From positions 1 through 34,541 of the forward strand of contig JAMOQE010000057.1 of the NCBI GenBank assembly GCA_027064165.1: a stretch of DNA of 34,541 bases. The letters are read 5' to 3'. This document shows, in pieces, positions 25,108-33,931 of the stretch. Every line of letters begins with the position of its first letter. Position 1 is the first letter of the stretch. The stretch is from Thermodesulfatator sp. (GTDB taxonomy: Bacteria > Desulfobacterota > Thermodesulfobacteria > Thermodesulfobacteriales > Thermodesulfobacteriaceae). The position numbers and the translations under genes are program-made. A model generated the notes under the pieces. The model did no database searches. It worked only from the letters and a program-made list of their open reading frames with translations, and was not told the origin of the DNA.

Positions 25108-25728
25108 ATGGCCGAGGAAAACAAAGAAACACAACAGGAAGAACCAACACAGGGAGAACAGCAAGAGGAACAGCACAGCGAAGTAAAAGAAGAGGGAGCG
25201 CAGGATTTAGCACAGGAGGCAGAGCAGACACAGCAGGAGGAGCAGGCTGACCAGGGTGAACAGACAGAACAGATTGATCCAGAGGACTTGATGGCGATGT
25301 GGGAAGATGCTCTGAAAGAAGCTGGTCAGTCGGAATCAAAAGAGGAGTCCGAACCTCAAGCTTCACCAGAGCCTGCTCCGGAAGCTGAACCTGCCCAGAG
25401 TCAATCCGTCCAGTCTCAACCTGCCAAACTTGAGGAGCTCTCTCCTGAAAAAAGTGCAGGTCCTCCCCCAGAACTTGATTTTATTCTGGATATCCCTCTT
25501 GAAGTTTCTGTGGAAATAGGACGCACCAAAATGCTTATCAAAGATTTGCTCAAGCTTAATCAGGGTTCTATAATAGAACTTGAAAAGTTTGCAGGAGAGC
25601 CTGTAGAGGTTTATGTGAATGGGAAACTTATGGCTAAGGGAGAGGTTATTGTGGTAAATGACAAGTTTGGTGTCAGGATTACTGAAATTGTAAGTGCTCA
25701 CGAAAGAGTCAAAAAATTGGGGTCTTAG
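25108..25728 (+). CDS. fliN: Flagellar motor switch protein FliN with long acidic N-terminal extension
   Basis: A 206-aa protein. The C-terminal ~87 residues are a typical FliN SpoA domain (LDFILDIPLEVSVEIGRTKM, LNQGSIIELEKFAGEPVEVY, DKFGVRITEIV). The first ~50 residues are almost entirely Glu/Gln-rich low complexity. A helix DPEDLMAMWEDALKEAG follows, matching the N-terminal DLWAEAL-type helix of E. coli FliN, and then a Pro/Ser/Gln linker. E. coli FliN is 137 aa, so the extra length lies in front of the known N-terminal helix and in the linker. Ribosome-binding site AAAAGGAGG; start ATG 25108. Confidence 0.94.
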   Translation: MAEENKETQQEEPTQGEQQEEQHSEVKEEGAQDLAQEAEQTQQEEQADQGEQTEQIDPEDLMAMWEDALKEAGQSESKEESEPQASPEPAPEAEPAQSQSVQSQPAKLEELSPEKSAGPPPELDFILDIPLEVSVEIGRTKMLIKDLLKLNQGSIIELEKFAGEPVEVYVNGKLMAKGEVIVVNDKFGVRITEIVSAHERVKKLGS

Positions 25729-25731
25729 AAG

Positions 25732-25986
25732 ATGGAATGGTTGGCTTATCTTCAATCTCTGGGTATGCTTCTTCTTATTTTAAGTATTTTGCCCATTGGT
25801 CTTCACTTTTATAGAAAATATAAAGTCAAAAATCTGTCAGGGGGGGAAATAAAAATAATAGAAATAAAACCCATTACTTATAAGGCACAAATTTTGCTAA
25901 TTGAAGTACAGGGGAAAAGGTATTTGATAGGGCTTTCAGATAAAGGATTCTCAAAATTGGGGGAGTTAGAAAGTGATAGTGATTAA
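25732..25986 (+). CDS. fliO: Flagellar biosynthesis protein FliO
   Basis: An 84-aa small membrane protein with one N-terminal span (WLAYLQSLGMLLLILSILPIG) and a basic cytoplasmic tail that fits FliO (IKIIEIKPITYKAQILLIEV, GKRYLIGLSDKGFSKLG). FliO helps assembly of the FliP ring of the export gate. Sequence identity in this family is low, so position between fliN and fliP and the membrane-plus-tail layout carry the call. It overlaps fliP by 14 bases. Confidence 0.85.
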   Translation: MEWLAYLQSLGMLLLILSILPIGLHFYRKYKVKNLSGGEIKIIEIKPITYKAQILLIEVQGKRYLIGLSDKGFSKLGELESDSD

Positions 25987-26668
25987 TGCCGTAGCGTTAC
26001 CTACAATTCAAATAGGGATGCAGCCACTTTCTTCTCCTCAGCAACTTTCGCCTGTTTTGCAGGTAATACTTTTGCTTACTGTGCTTTCTGTAGCTCCAGC
26101 TCTTCTTCTTATGTTAACTTCTTTTACAAGGCTTATAGTAGTTTTTTCCATTTTAAGACATGCTCTTGGTACCCAACAAACTCCTCCTAATCAAGTTTTG
26201 GTCTCCCTTGCTTTGTTTTTAACCTTTTTTATTATGGCTCCTACTTTTAAGCAAATATATAATCAGGCCTTTAAACCTTATTTAAATAAACAAATAAATG
26301 AGAAACAGCTTTTTGAGAGAGCAACCATTCCTTTAAAAAAATTTATGTTAAGGAATACGAGAGAAAAGGATCTTGCCGTGTTTTTAAAAATTGAAAAACA
26401 GCCCCGGCCTTATAAGCCTGAAGATGTTTCTTTAGTGGCTCTTATCCCTGCTTTTATGGTAAGTGAGCTGAAAACCGCCTTTCAGATTGGTTTTCTTCTT
26501 TATGTGCCTTTTTTAGTGATAGATGTGGTTATTTCAAGTGTCCTTATTTCTATGGGAGTACTTATGCTTCCTCCAATGATGATTTCTTTACCTATAAAAC
26601 TTCTTCTTTTTGTAATGGTTGATGGCTGGAATTTGCTTGTGGTTTCCCTTGTGAAAAGTTTCCATTAA
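25973..26668 (+). CDS. fliP: Flagellar export gate protein FliP
   Basis: A 231-aa polytopic membrane protein of the type III export gate. Signature blocks: LMLTSFTRLIVVFSILRHALGTQQTPPNQVL and SELKTAFQIGFLLYVPFLVIDVV. Start is GTG 25973, with GGGGGAG about 7 bases upstream and an in-frame stop just 6-4 bases before it, so no upstream extension is possible. Only about eight residues precede the part that corresponds to mature E. coli FliP, so no normal cleavable signal peptide is visible. Confidence 0.96.
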   Translation: MIVINAVALPTIQIGMQPLSSPQQLSPVLQVILLLTVLSVAPALLLMLTSFTRLIVVFSILRHALGTQQTPPNQVLVSLALFLTFFIMAPTFKQIYNQAFKPYLNKQINEKQLFERATIPLKKFMLRNTREKDLAVFLKIEKQPRPYKPEDVSLVALIPAFMVSELKTAFQIGFLLYVPFLVIDVVISSVLISMGVLMLPPMMISLPIKLLLFVMVDGWNLLVVSLVKSFH

Positions 26669-26681
26669 AGGAGGGTGAGCG

Positions 26682-26951
26682 GTGACTGAAGCAACTATTA
26701 TTCACATTGCCCAGGAATCAGTTAAGCTCTGTCTGCTTCTCTCAGGCCCTATGCTTGTTACTGCTCTTATCGTAGGTCTTGTCATAAGTGTGTTTCAGGC
26801 TGTTACTCAGATTCAGGAGATGACACTTACTTTTGTGCCCAAAATTTTGGCCATGGTTTTTGTATTTTTTCTTACCATGCCCTGGATGCTGAAAAAACTT
26901 ATTGAGTTTACTCAAAATTTGATTTTAAATATTCCATATTTTATAAAGTAA
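26682..26951 (+). CDS. fliQ: Flagellar export gate protein FliQ
   Basis: An 89-aa protein with two membrane hairpin helices: VKLCLLLSGPMLVTALIVGL and a second near 50-75 (VPKILAMVFVFFLTMPWML). The conserved VISVFQAVTQIQEMTLTFVPK loop lies between them. Start GTG 26682 with the ribosome-binding site AAAGGAGGG. It is the right length and in the usual position between fliP and fliR. Confidence 0.95.
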   Translation: MTEATIIHIAQESVKLCLLLSGPMLVTALIVGLVISVFQAVTQIQEMTLTFVPKILAMVFVFFLTMPWMLKKLIEFTQNLILNIPYFIK

Positions 26952-26955
26952 AACT

Positions 26956-27741
26956 ATGGAAAGCTTATTAACTCTTTTTTCATTTGCTGAAAAGGAAGTT
27001 TTAAAATTTTTTTTGATATTTTTCAGGATTTTACTTCTTTTCTTCCTGTTTCCACTTTTTGGTACCACCTTTTTTCCGAATAGATTGAAAATTTTATTTG
27101 CTCTGGTGATGGCACTGATTTTGACGCCTGCAGTGAATTTTCCTGTTCCCAGAATACAGGGAGTGTATCAATTGCTCCTGATTCTCAGCTCGGATTTTGT
27201 GTTTATTTTTATTGTTTCCCTTCTTTTTCGTTTTATTCTTGCAGGTATTCAGCTTGGTGGGGAGATGGTCAGTATTCAAATGGGGTTTGGAATTTCTCAG
27301 ACTATTGACCCTGTTTCAGGTTTTAGCTTACCAGTTATTTCTCAATTTGTTTACTTGATTTTCCTTCTTTTTTTCTTTAGCTTCAATTTTCATCATTATC
27401 TTATTTATTTTCTCTATGAGAGTTTTGAAAAAATACCTCCAGGGGCTTTTTTCTTAAAAAAGAATTTGGCTCAATTTTTTATCAAAAAAAGTATCATAAT
27501 TTTTGAGATTAGTATCAAATTTTTGGCACCCCTTCTTGTATTTATGATGCTTATTTATGTAACCTTAGCCATTATTGGAAGATTTATTCCACAAATGAAC
27601 GTGCTTTTTGTAAGTTTCCCCCTTACTCTTGGACTGGGATTGCTATTTTTTGGCTTTATGTTGGTGTTACTTCCAAGGATTATTTATCCTTACTTTGAGG
27701 AGTATTTTCGGGACATTTTTCTACTTTTAAAAGCCTTTTAG
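26956..27741 (+). CDS. fliR: Flagellar export gate protein FliR
   Basis: A 261-aa membrane protein with about six spans, completing the FliPQR gate. Visible: LLFFLFPLFGTTFFPNRLKI, AGIQLGGEMVSIQMGFGISQTIDPVSG and FIPQMNVLFVSFPLTLGLGL, all typical of FliR. The gene starts 4 bases after fliQ and ends 15 bases before flhB. No separate promoter is seen. Confidence 0.95.
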   Translation: MESLLTLFSFAEKEVLKFFLIFFRILLLFFLFPLFGTTFFPNRLKILFALVMALILTPAVNFPVPRIQGVYQLLLILSSDFVFIFIVSLLFRFILAGIQLGGEMVSIQMGFGISQTIDPVSGFSLPVISQFVYLIFLLFFFSFNFHHYLIYFLYESFEKIPPGAFFLKKNLAQFFIKKSIIIFEISIKFLAPLLVFMMLIYVTLAIIGRFIPQMNVLFVSFPLTLGLGLLFFGFMLVLLPRIIYPYFEEYFRDIFLLLKAF

Positions 27742-27756
27742 AGAAGGAGAGGAAAG

Positions 27757-28830
27757 GTGGCTGAAGAGGAGACCCTTGAAGAACGAACAGAAGAGCCTAC
27801 TCCACGGCGACGGGAAGAGGCAAGAAAACGCGGACAAATTGTTAAAAGCAGAGAACTTTCCTCTGTAGCCATTATAGGTTCTGGCTTCCTTTGTTTTATC
27901 TTTTTTAGTTTTGTATTTTTTCAGCAATTTTACCTGATTTTTCATCAATTTTTTAATGCATTTTCTTATGAAATTACTTATGACAATTTCTTTTTTTTAC
28001 TAAAAATGGCTATGGTCCCGGTGGCCAAGATGCTTTTGCCTTTCTTTTTTATAATTTCTTTGGTAGCCATTATAGTATATCTGGTGCAAACAGGAGGTGG
28101 AGTTTGGGCGACAGAGGTTATTAATTTCAAGTTTGAAAGGATAAATCCGGTAGAAGGAATAAAAAGGCTTTTTTCCCTGACTTCTCTCTTTGAGCTGGTA
28201 AAATCCCTTTTGAAACTGATTATAATTTCTGGTATCAGCTACTGGATTATAAAAAAGAATTACGAAAATATTTTTCAACTTTTTGGCGCAGATGTCAAAT
28301 ATGTGACTTTTAGTTTTGGTTATTTTTTAAAAGATCTTATAGCAAAGCTCCTTGCGGTTCTTGCCTGTCTGGCGGTGCTTGACTGGCTTTACAACAGGTG
28401 GGATGTAGAAAGAAAATTGAGGCTTACAAGACAGGAGCTTAAAGAAGAATTAAAACAGACTGAAGGAGATCCTCATGTAAAGGCAAAAATCAGACAGAAA
28501 CAGCGTGAAATGGCAAGACAAAGGATGCTTGCTGAGGTGCCCAAGGCAGATGTGGTGATTACAAACCCCACTCACTATGCAGTGGCACTTAAATATGAAA
28601 TGGGCAAAATGCCTGCGCCTCAGGTAGTTGCAAAGGGAAAAGATAAAATGGCTTTAAAAATAAAAGAAATTGCCCGAGAGCACAGGGTACCAATTTATGA
28701 AGATCCCCCATTGGCACAGGTTTTGTATAAAAAAGTAGAGGTGGGAGATTACATTCCGGAAGACCTTTATCAGGCGGTGGCAAAAGTGCTTGCCTATATT
28801 TATAAATTAAAAGGAAAAAAACTTCACTAA
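27757..28830 (+). CDS. flhB: Flagellar export switch protein FlhB
   Basis: A 357-aa membrane protein that switches export specificity from rod/hook to filament subunits by self-cleavage. N-terminal ERTEEPTPRRREEARKRGQI, four membrane spans between about 35 and 215, and the autocleavage motif NPTH at residues 270-273 (VVITNPTHYAVALKYE) followed by the usual GKDKMALKIKEIAREHRVPI. Start GTG 27757 with AGAAGGAGAGG upstream. All key residues are present. Confidence 0.97.
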   Translation: MAEEETLEERTEEPTPRRREEARKRGQIVKSRELSSVAIIGSGFLCFIFFSFVFFQQFYLIFHQFFNAFSYEITYDNFFFLLKMAMVPVAKMLLPFFFIISLVAIIVYLVQTGGGVWATEVINFKFERINPVEGIKRLFSLTSLFELVKSLLKLIIISGISYWIIKKNYENIFQLFGADVKYVTFSFGYFLKDLIAKLLAVLACLAVLDWLYNRWDVERKLRLTRQELKEELKQTEGDPHVKAKIRQKQREMARQRMLAEVPKADVVITNPTHYAVALKYEMGKMPAPQVVAKGKDKMALKIKEIAREHRVPIYEDPPLAQVLYKKVEVGDYIPEDLYQAVAKVLAYIYKLKGKKLH

Positions 28831-28844
28831 AAGTTTAAAAAAGT

Positions 28845-30914
28845 ATGCAAAAAGAAGAGGCTTTAAAACAAAGCTTTGATTTGTACAATATTGGGGCTGT
28901 AGTAGGAATAATAATTCTTCTGTCTATTATGCTTTTCCCTCTTCCCAGGGCTTTTATTGATCTTGCTCTTGCTCTAAATATTTCTATGGCCCTTTTAGTG
29001 TTAATAATGGCTATGCAGGTGTCAAAGCCTCTTGAATTTAGTGCCTTTCCTTCTCTATTGCTTATTACCACACTTTTTCGTTTATCCATGAATATTGCCA
29101 CTACCAGGGTGATTTTGCTGAGAGGGCATGAAGGAACGGATGCAGCCGGGCACATTATTGAAAGCTTCGGGCAGTTTGTCGTAGGTGGAAATTACATTGT
29201 GGGATTTATAGTATTTTTAATTTTGGTTCTTATAAACTTTGTAGTAATCACCAAAGGTGCGGGGAGAATTGCTGAAGTAGCAGCAAGATTTACTCTTGAT
29301 GCCATGCCTGGAAAGCAGATGGCTATTGATGCTGACCTTAATGCTGGACTTATTGATGAAGAGGAAGCAAAAAGAAGAAGGGAAGAAATTGCCAGAGAGG
29401 CAGATTTTTACGGAGCTATGGACGGTGCTTCCAAATTTATAAGAGGAGAGGCAATTGCTGGACTGGTTATTACTTCCATCAATATAATTGGAGGGATATT
29501 GATAGGTACCTTACAGAGAGGCCTTGATCTTACTACCTCAGCCCATACTTATACAATCTTGACTATTGGAGATGGCCTTGTTTCTCAGATCCCAGCCCTT
29601 ATCGTTTCCACTTCGGCAGGTATCATTGTCAGCAGGGCTGCCTCTGAAAGTGGCATGGGAAAAGATATTGCCACTCAGTTTAGCACCAGACCAGAAGTTA
29701 TGATGCTTGCTGGAGGTATTATATTTCTTTTAGCTTTTGTGCCGGGTTTTCCTTTTGTTCCATTTACTACACTATCTGTAATACTTTTTTCCCTCGGATA
29801 TTTAGCCTATAAAGCCCAGAAAGAAAAAGAAGTTAAAGAGGTGGAAGAAGAAAAAAAGGAAACCCCTCCACCAGAAGTGGAGGAAATAAAGCCAGTTGAG
29901 CTTCTCGCAGTAGAAGTAGGGTATGGTCTCATTTATCTTGCTGATGAAACAAGAGGCGGGGACCTTCTTGCCAGGATAAAAAATTTAAGAAAACAACTCG
30001 CTCAGGAACTTGGAATAATGATTCCACCTATACATGTAAGAGATAATCTTTCTTTAAAGCCAGGAGAATATTCCATTCTTATAAAAGGCGTGGAGGTGGC
30101 CAAAGGAGAACTTATGCCAGGTTATCTTATGGCACTTCCCAATACTCCGGGACTTACTCCTCCTGAAGGGGCGGTTCCTACCAGGGAGCCTACTTTTGGT
30201 ATGGAAGCTTATTTTATCCCTGAGGACAAAAAAGAAGAAGCAGAAATGGCAGGTTTTACTGTTGTAACTTTATCCACAGTGATTACCACTCACCTTGCAG
30301 AGATTATAAAGAGATATGCGGATGAACTACTTACCAAGCAGGAAGTGCAAAAGCTTATAGATGTGCTTAACAAATATTATCCCAAGGTGGTAGAGGAATG
30401 CTTAAATAACACTTCTCTAACTGTGATTCAAAAAGTGTTGCAGAACCTGGTAAGAGAAGGGGTGCCTTTGAAAGACCTCGTTACCATTTTTGAAACTATA
30501 AGTGATTATGCTCCCAGTGTAAAAGATCCTGAAATTCTTACAGAGTATGTAAGACAGAAGCTGGCAAGGTTCATAGTAAAACCGCATCTGATAGAAGATA
30601 AGCTTCCGGTGCTCCTTGTAGGAGATGACATAGAAGAGGTGGTAAAGAAGTCCTTGCAAAGAACAGAACAGGGTGTATTTTTGATGATTGATCCCAGGAT
30701 AGGAAGTAAAGTTGTAGCAGCTATCACACAGGCGGTAGAGAGGGCCAGCCAGAGAAATATCTTGCCGGTCATTCTTACCAGTCCCACTATAAGAAGGCAC
30801 TTAAGAAAATTAATAGAGAGGAGTTTACCCTATATAAGCGTTATTTCTCAATCAGAAATTCCTCCAGAAGTAAAAGTGGAGATTTTGGAAGTTATCAAAT
30901 TGGTAAGGGATTAA
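28845..30914 (+). CDS. flhA: Flagellar export gate protein FlhA
   Basis: A 689-aa protein with about eight N-terminal membrane spans (to about 325) and a large cytoplasmic domain that docks chaperone-substrate complexes. Visible: the FHIPEP-family blocks FPSLLLITTLFRLSMNIATT, GRIAEVAARFTLDAMPGKQM and DADLNAGLIDEEEAKRRR, and the C-terminal LLVGDDIEEVVKKSLQ and LPVILTSPTIRRHLRKLIER. Length is normal. ATG 28845 lies 14 bases after flhB with only a weak ribosome-binding site. Confidence 0.97.
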   Translation: MQKEEALKQSFDLYNIGAVVGIIILLSIMLFPLPRAFIDLALALNISMALLVLIMAMQVSKPLEFSAFPSLLLITTLFRLSMNIATTRVILLRGHEGTDAAGHIIESFGQFVVGGNYIVGFIVFLILVLINFVVITKGAGRIAEVAARFTLDAMPGKQMAIDADLNAGLIDEEEAKRRREEIAREADFYGAMDGASKFIRGEAIAGLVITSINIIGGILIGTLQRGLDLTTSAHTYTILTIGDGLVSQIPALIVSTSAGIIVSRAASESGMGKDIATQFSTRPEVMMLAGGIIFLLAFVPGFPFVPFTTLSVILFSLGYLAYKAQKEKEVKEVEEEKKETPPPEVEEIKPVELLAVEVGYGLIYLADETRGGDLLARIKNLRKQLAQELGIMIPPIHVRDNLSLKPGEYSILIKGVEVAKGELMPGYLMALPNTPGLTPPEGAVPTREPTFGMEAYFIPEDKKEEAEMAGFTVVTLSTVITTHLAEIIKRYADELLTKQEVQKLIDVLNKYYPKVVEECLNNTSLTVIQKVLQNLVREGVPLKDLVTIFETISDYAPSVKDPEILTEYVRQKLARFIVKPHLIEDKLPVLLVGDDIEEVVKKSLQRTEQGVFLMIDPRIGSKVVAAITQAVERASQRNILPVILTSPTIRRHLRKLIERSLPYISVISQSEIPPEVKVEILEVIKLVRD

Positions 30915-30918
30915 AAGG

Positions 30919-31965
30919 ATGAAAATAAAGAAATTTACCGGAAAAAGTATTGTAGAGGCCTTAAATAAGGTAAAAAAGGAGTTTGGAGATAATGCTGTAA
31001 TACTGAATTCGGAAAAAATAAAAACAGATAATGGTAGTTTTTACGAAATCACGGCAGCTATAGACGAAGAAGAGGTGATTTTTGAGCCAAAATCTGTAAT
31101 AGGGGAGAAAAAAGAGAAAGACAAAATTGATTTGAAATTCAAGCCTGAGAGGGAGTTTGGGGAAGAAAAAGGCACAGATTTGGAGTTTTTGAAAAAAGAA
31201 ATTTTAGAAATAAAGAATATTTTGAACCAGGCTTTTTCAGAGAAGATAACAGAAGTTAGATATTTGGAGTTACTGGAGAAGGGTGTTCCACCTTTTATTG
31301 CAAAGGAGCTTGTATTGAAAAAAATGAGCGTATGGGAGTTTGTGAAAAAGCGTCTTGAAGAAAAAGGAGTGGTTCCCAATTCAAGGTGCCAGTTATTTTT
31401 GGGAGAAGCCGGAGTGGGTAAAACAACCGCAGTATTTAAACTTGCAGCTTGGTATAGATATACCAGAAATTCCAGGGTAATGGTGATAAGCCTTGATAAT
31501 TATAAGGTTGGAGGCAACTACCAGGCAGAAAGAATGGCAGAATTTTTAGAGATAGATTTTGAAGCAATGGATATAGATACCTTTAGAGAAATTCTGCCGG
31601 CACTTAAGGCTTATGATTATATTCTTATAGATACCCCGGGTCTGGGGAATAAGTTCTGGATTGACGATCTGGAAGTTTTAAGTAAAGAATTTACAAACTT
31701 AAGATTTTTCTGGGTAGTAAAGGCTATAGAGCATTATATAAGTGCATTACAATGCTGGAAATTTTTAGAGAGCTTGCCTGTTGAAGGGATCTTTTTGACT
31801 TTTACGGACAGAATTTTAACAGGGTATTCTTTATTATGGCTTTTGGATTCCCGATTTCCACCTATTAATTTTATTTCTACAGGAGAAAGAGTGCCTGAAG
31901 ATATTGAGAGGGCAGATACAGAACATCTTAAAAGGCTATTTTTAAAAGGCATAAAAGAAGATTAA
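30919..31965 (+). CDS. flhF: Flagellar biosynthesis GTPase FlhF, divergent
   Basis: A 348-aa SRP-type GTPase that, with FlhG, controls the place and number of flagella. The N-terminal block KKFTGKSIVEALNKVKKEFG is the FlhF B-domain signature. The P-loop GEAGVGKTT is at 162-170, the SLDNYKVGG motif follows, then LIDTPGLG and STGERVPEDIERA. The G4 specificity motif, usually TKLD, reads TFTD at 294-297, so nucleotide choice or activity may be altered. Position between flhA and flhG confirms identity. It starts 4 bases after flhA. Confidence 0.9.
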   Translation: MKIKKFTGKSIVEALNKVKKEFGDNAVILNSEKIKTDNGSFYEITAAIDEEEVIFEPKSVIGEKKEKDKIDLKFKPEREFGEEKGTDLEFLKKEILEIKNILNQAFSEKITEVRYLELLEKGVPPFIAKELVLKKMSVWEFVKKRLEEKGVVPNSRCQLFLGEAGVGKTTAVFKLAAWYRYTRNSRVMVISLDNYKVGGNYQAERMAEFLEIDFEAMDIDTFREILPALKAYDYILIDTPGLGNKFWIDDLEVLSKEFTNLRFFWVVKAIEHYISALQCWKFLESLPVEGIFLTFTDRILTGYSLLWLLDSRFPPINFISTGERVPEDIERADTEHLKRLFLKGIKED

Positions 31966-31982
31966 AAGGGGGAGAGATAAAA

Positions 31983-32774
31983 ATGAGGAGTATAGCTGTT
32001 GCAAGTGGAAAAGGGGGGGTGGGGAAGACCAGTTTTGTAATTAATCTTGCGGTGAGTCTGGCAAAAAACAGGAATAAAGTCCTGATTTTTGACGCTGATT
32101 TGGGACTTGCGAATGTGGATGTGATGCTTGGTATAAATCCGAAATACGATATACGCTATGTCCTGACAGGAGAGAAAATGTTAAAGGATATTATTTATCC
32201 TACGGAATACAATTTTGATTTTATTCCTGCTGGCTCCGGGGTAGTGGAACTTACTCAGCTTGACTCTCGTCAGAAACTTTTGCTTAAATCCCAGATGGAA
32301 GAAGCTTTCAGGGATTATGATTATTTGATTTTTGACAGTGCAGCTGGAATTTCTGACAATGTTTTGTTCTTTAATGCAATCGCAGAAGAAAGGATTTTGC
32401 TATGCACTCCCGAGCCTACTTCTATTGCAGATGTATATGCCCTTATAAAGGTATGTTTTAGAAAACACCGACTGAAAGATTTTTATTTGGTGGTTAATAT
32501 GATAAAAGAAAGATTGGAAGGGAAAAAAATTTACCAACAGCTTATATATGTGCTTGAAAAGTTTCTTCCAGAGATTAAATTATCCTATTTAGGAGGATTG
32601 GAAGTAGATGAATGTGTGAAAAAGGCTATAAGGTCTCAGGTGCCTTATATTGTTCTCTGTCCAGAATCAAAAGTAAGTAAAGATTTGCAGGAAATAGCCC
32701 TTAAACTTGAGAGATATCAGCCCAGAGAAGAAACCGGGCTGGAAGAATTTTTAGAAAGGCTTGTAAGTTTTTAG
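31983..32774 (+). CDS. flhG: MinD-like ATPase FlhG (FleN)
   Basis: A 263-aa ParA/MinD-family ATPase that limits flagellar number and acts with FlhF. Visible: the deviant Walker A ASGKGGVGKTSFVINLA with its signature lysine, FDADLGLANVDVMLG, the Walker B-like YLIFDSAAGIS (usually DTGAG/DTAAG), and the TPEPTSIADVYALIK block typical of FlhG. A C-terminal helix for membrane binding is weak (EEFLERLVSF). Starts 17 bases after flhF; its stop lies 2 bases from the fliA start. Confidence 0.94.
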   Translation: MRSIAVASGKGGVGKTSFVINLAVSLAKNRNKVLIFDADLGLANVDVMLGINPKYDIRYVLTGEKMLKDIIYPTEYNFDFIPAGSGVVELTQLDSRQKLLLKSQMEEAFRDYDYLIFDSAAGISDNVLFFNAIAEERILLCTPEPTSIADVYALIKVCFRKHRLKDFYLVVNMIKERLEGKKIYQQLIYVLEKFLPEIKLSYLGGLEVDECVKKAIRSQVPYIVLCPESKVSKDLQEIALKLERYQPREETGLEEFLERLVSF

Positions 32775-32776
32775 CT

Positions 32777-33526
32777 ATGAAGGCGATGGCCAAAAAATTT
32801 ATTCAGCATAGTAAGCCGCCTCTTGAAGAAGTAATTGAGGAGTTTTTACCGGTTATTAATTACTGGGCTAATAGATATGCTTACCAGGGAACGCCGGTTC
32901 TCAGTAAGGAAGATCTTATTTCTGCTGGAGTAATCGGGCTTATTGAAGCCTATCAGAGATATGACCCCTCTAAGGGAGTAAAATTCAGGACCTTTGCAGA
33001 ATTTAGAATTAGAGGGGCTATTCTTGATGAAATTAGAAAATTAGATATAATACCAAGGAGCATAAGAGATAAAATAGCTGAATTTGAAGATAAGCTTCAG
33101 GAGTTGAGGAGAAATCTGGGACGAATGCCTACGGAAGAAGAGATTGCCCATGCCATGGGAATGAGTCTGGAAAAGTACCACAAGTTTTTAGAACAGATAA
33201 AAGGGATTACTTTTGTGGATATAAATGCCTTTAAACAGAAGATGCCGGATCTTGAGGAAGAAGATATATTTGCCTTTATTGCAGGAGATCCTAAGGAAGA
33301 TCCCTTTGAGAAATATGCTTTAAAAGAACTTCAGGAAAAGCTGGAAGAAGCCCTTAATTATTTGACAGAAAAAGAAAGGCTTGTGCTTGCCCTTTACTAT
33401 TATGAAGGGTTGACTATGAAAGAAATAGCAAAAGTTTTGGATTATACAGAAAGCAGGATTTCTCAGATTCATAGTCAGGCTATTTTAAAGTTAAGGAGTA
33501 TTCTTAAGGGAAACAAAAAAAATTAA
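32777..33526 (+). CDS. fliA: RNA polymerase sigma-28 factor for flagellar genes
   Basis: A 249-aa FliA-type sigma factor that directs late flagellar and chemotaxis genes. Region 2 is LISAGVIGLIEAYQRYDPSKG followed by FRTFAEFRIRGAILDEIRK, region 3 covers RNLGRMPTEEEIAHAMGMS, and region 4 is KERLVLALYYYEGLTMKEIA with the DNA-reading helix YTESRISQIHSQAI. ATG 32777 is used; an in-frame ATG three codons later is an alternative. No flgM anti-sigma gene is visible in the window. Confidence 0.95.
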   Translation: MKAMAKKFIQHSKPPLEEVIEEFLPVINYWANRYAYQGTPVLSKEDLISAGVIGLIEAYQRYDPSKGVKFRTFAEFRIRGAILDEIRKLDIIPRSIRDKIAEFEDKLQELRRNLGRMPTEEEIAHAMGMSLEKYHKFLEQIKGITFVDINAFKQKMPDLEEEDIFAFIAGDPKEDPFEKYALKELQEKLEEALNYLTEKERLVLALYYYEGLTMKEIAKVLDYTESRISQIHSQAILKLRSILKGNKKN

Positions 33527-33543
33527 AAAGAGGAGGGAGGACC

Positions 33544-33927
33544 ATGCCTTTAGATCCAAACATGAAAATTTTAGTGGTGGATGATTTTTCTACTATGAGG
33601 AAGATTATTAAAAACATCCTTACTCAATTGGGTTTCAAAAATATTATAGAAGCAGATGATGGTACAACCGCCCTTGAAATTTTAAATAAAGAAAAAGTTG
33701 ACCTTATTATTTCTGATTGGAATATGCCTAAAATGAGTGGTCTTGAACTTTTGAAAGCGGTTAGATCCAATGAGGCTACCAAGGATATCCCTTTTATTAT
33801 GGTCACTGCCGAAGCCCAGAAAGAGAATATTCTTGAGGCTATAAAATATAAAGTAAGTCAATATATAGTGAAGCCTTTCACTCCAGAGACTTTGAAAGAA
33901 AAATTGGAAAAAGTCTTTGGAGGCTAA
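33544..33927 (+). CDS. cheY: Chemotaxis response regulator CheY
   Basis: A 127-aa single receiver domain. All CheY signature residues are present: Asp13/Asp14 (ILVVDD), the phosphoacceptor Asp58 (ISDWNMPKMSG), Thr88 (MVTAEA) and Lys110 (VKPFTPET). Phosphorylated CheY binds the FliM N-terminal peptide, whose gene is in the same operon, and switches motor rotation. Ribosome-binding site AGAGGAGGG upstream of ATG 33544. Confidence 0.95.
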   Translation: MPLDPNMKILVVDDFSTMRKIIKNILTQLGFKNIIEADDGTTALEILNKEKVDLIISDWNMPKMSGLELLKAVRSNEATKDIPFIMVTAEAQKENILEAIKYKVSQYIVKPFTPETLKEKLEKVFGG

Positions 33928-33931
33928 TAAA

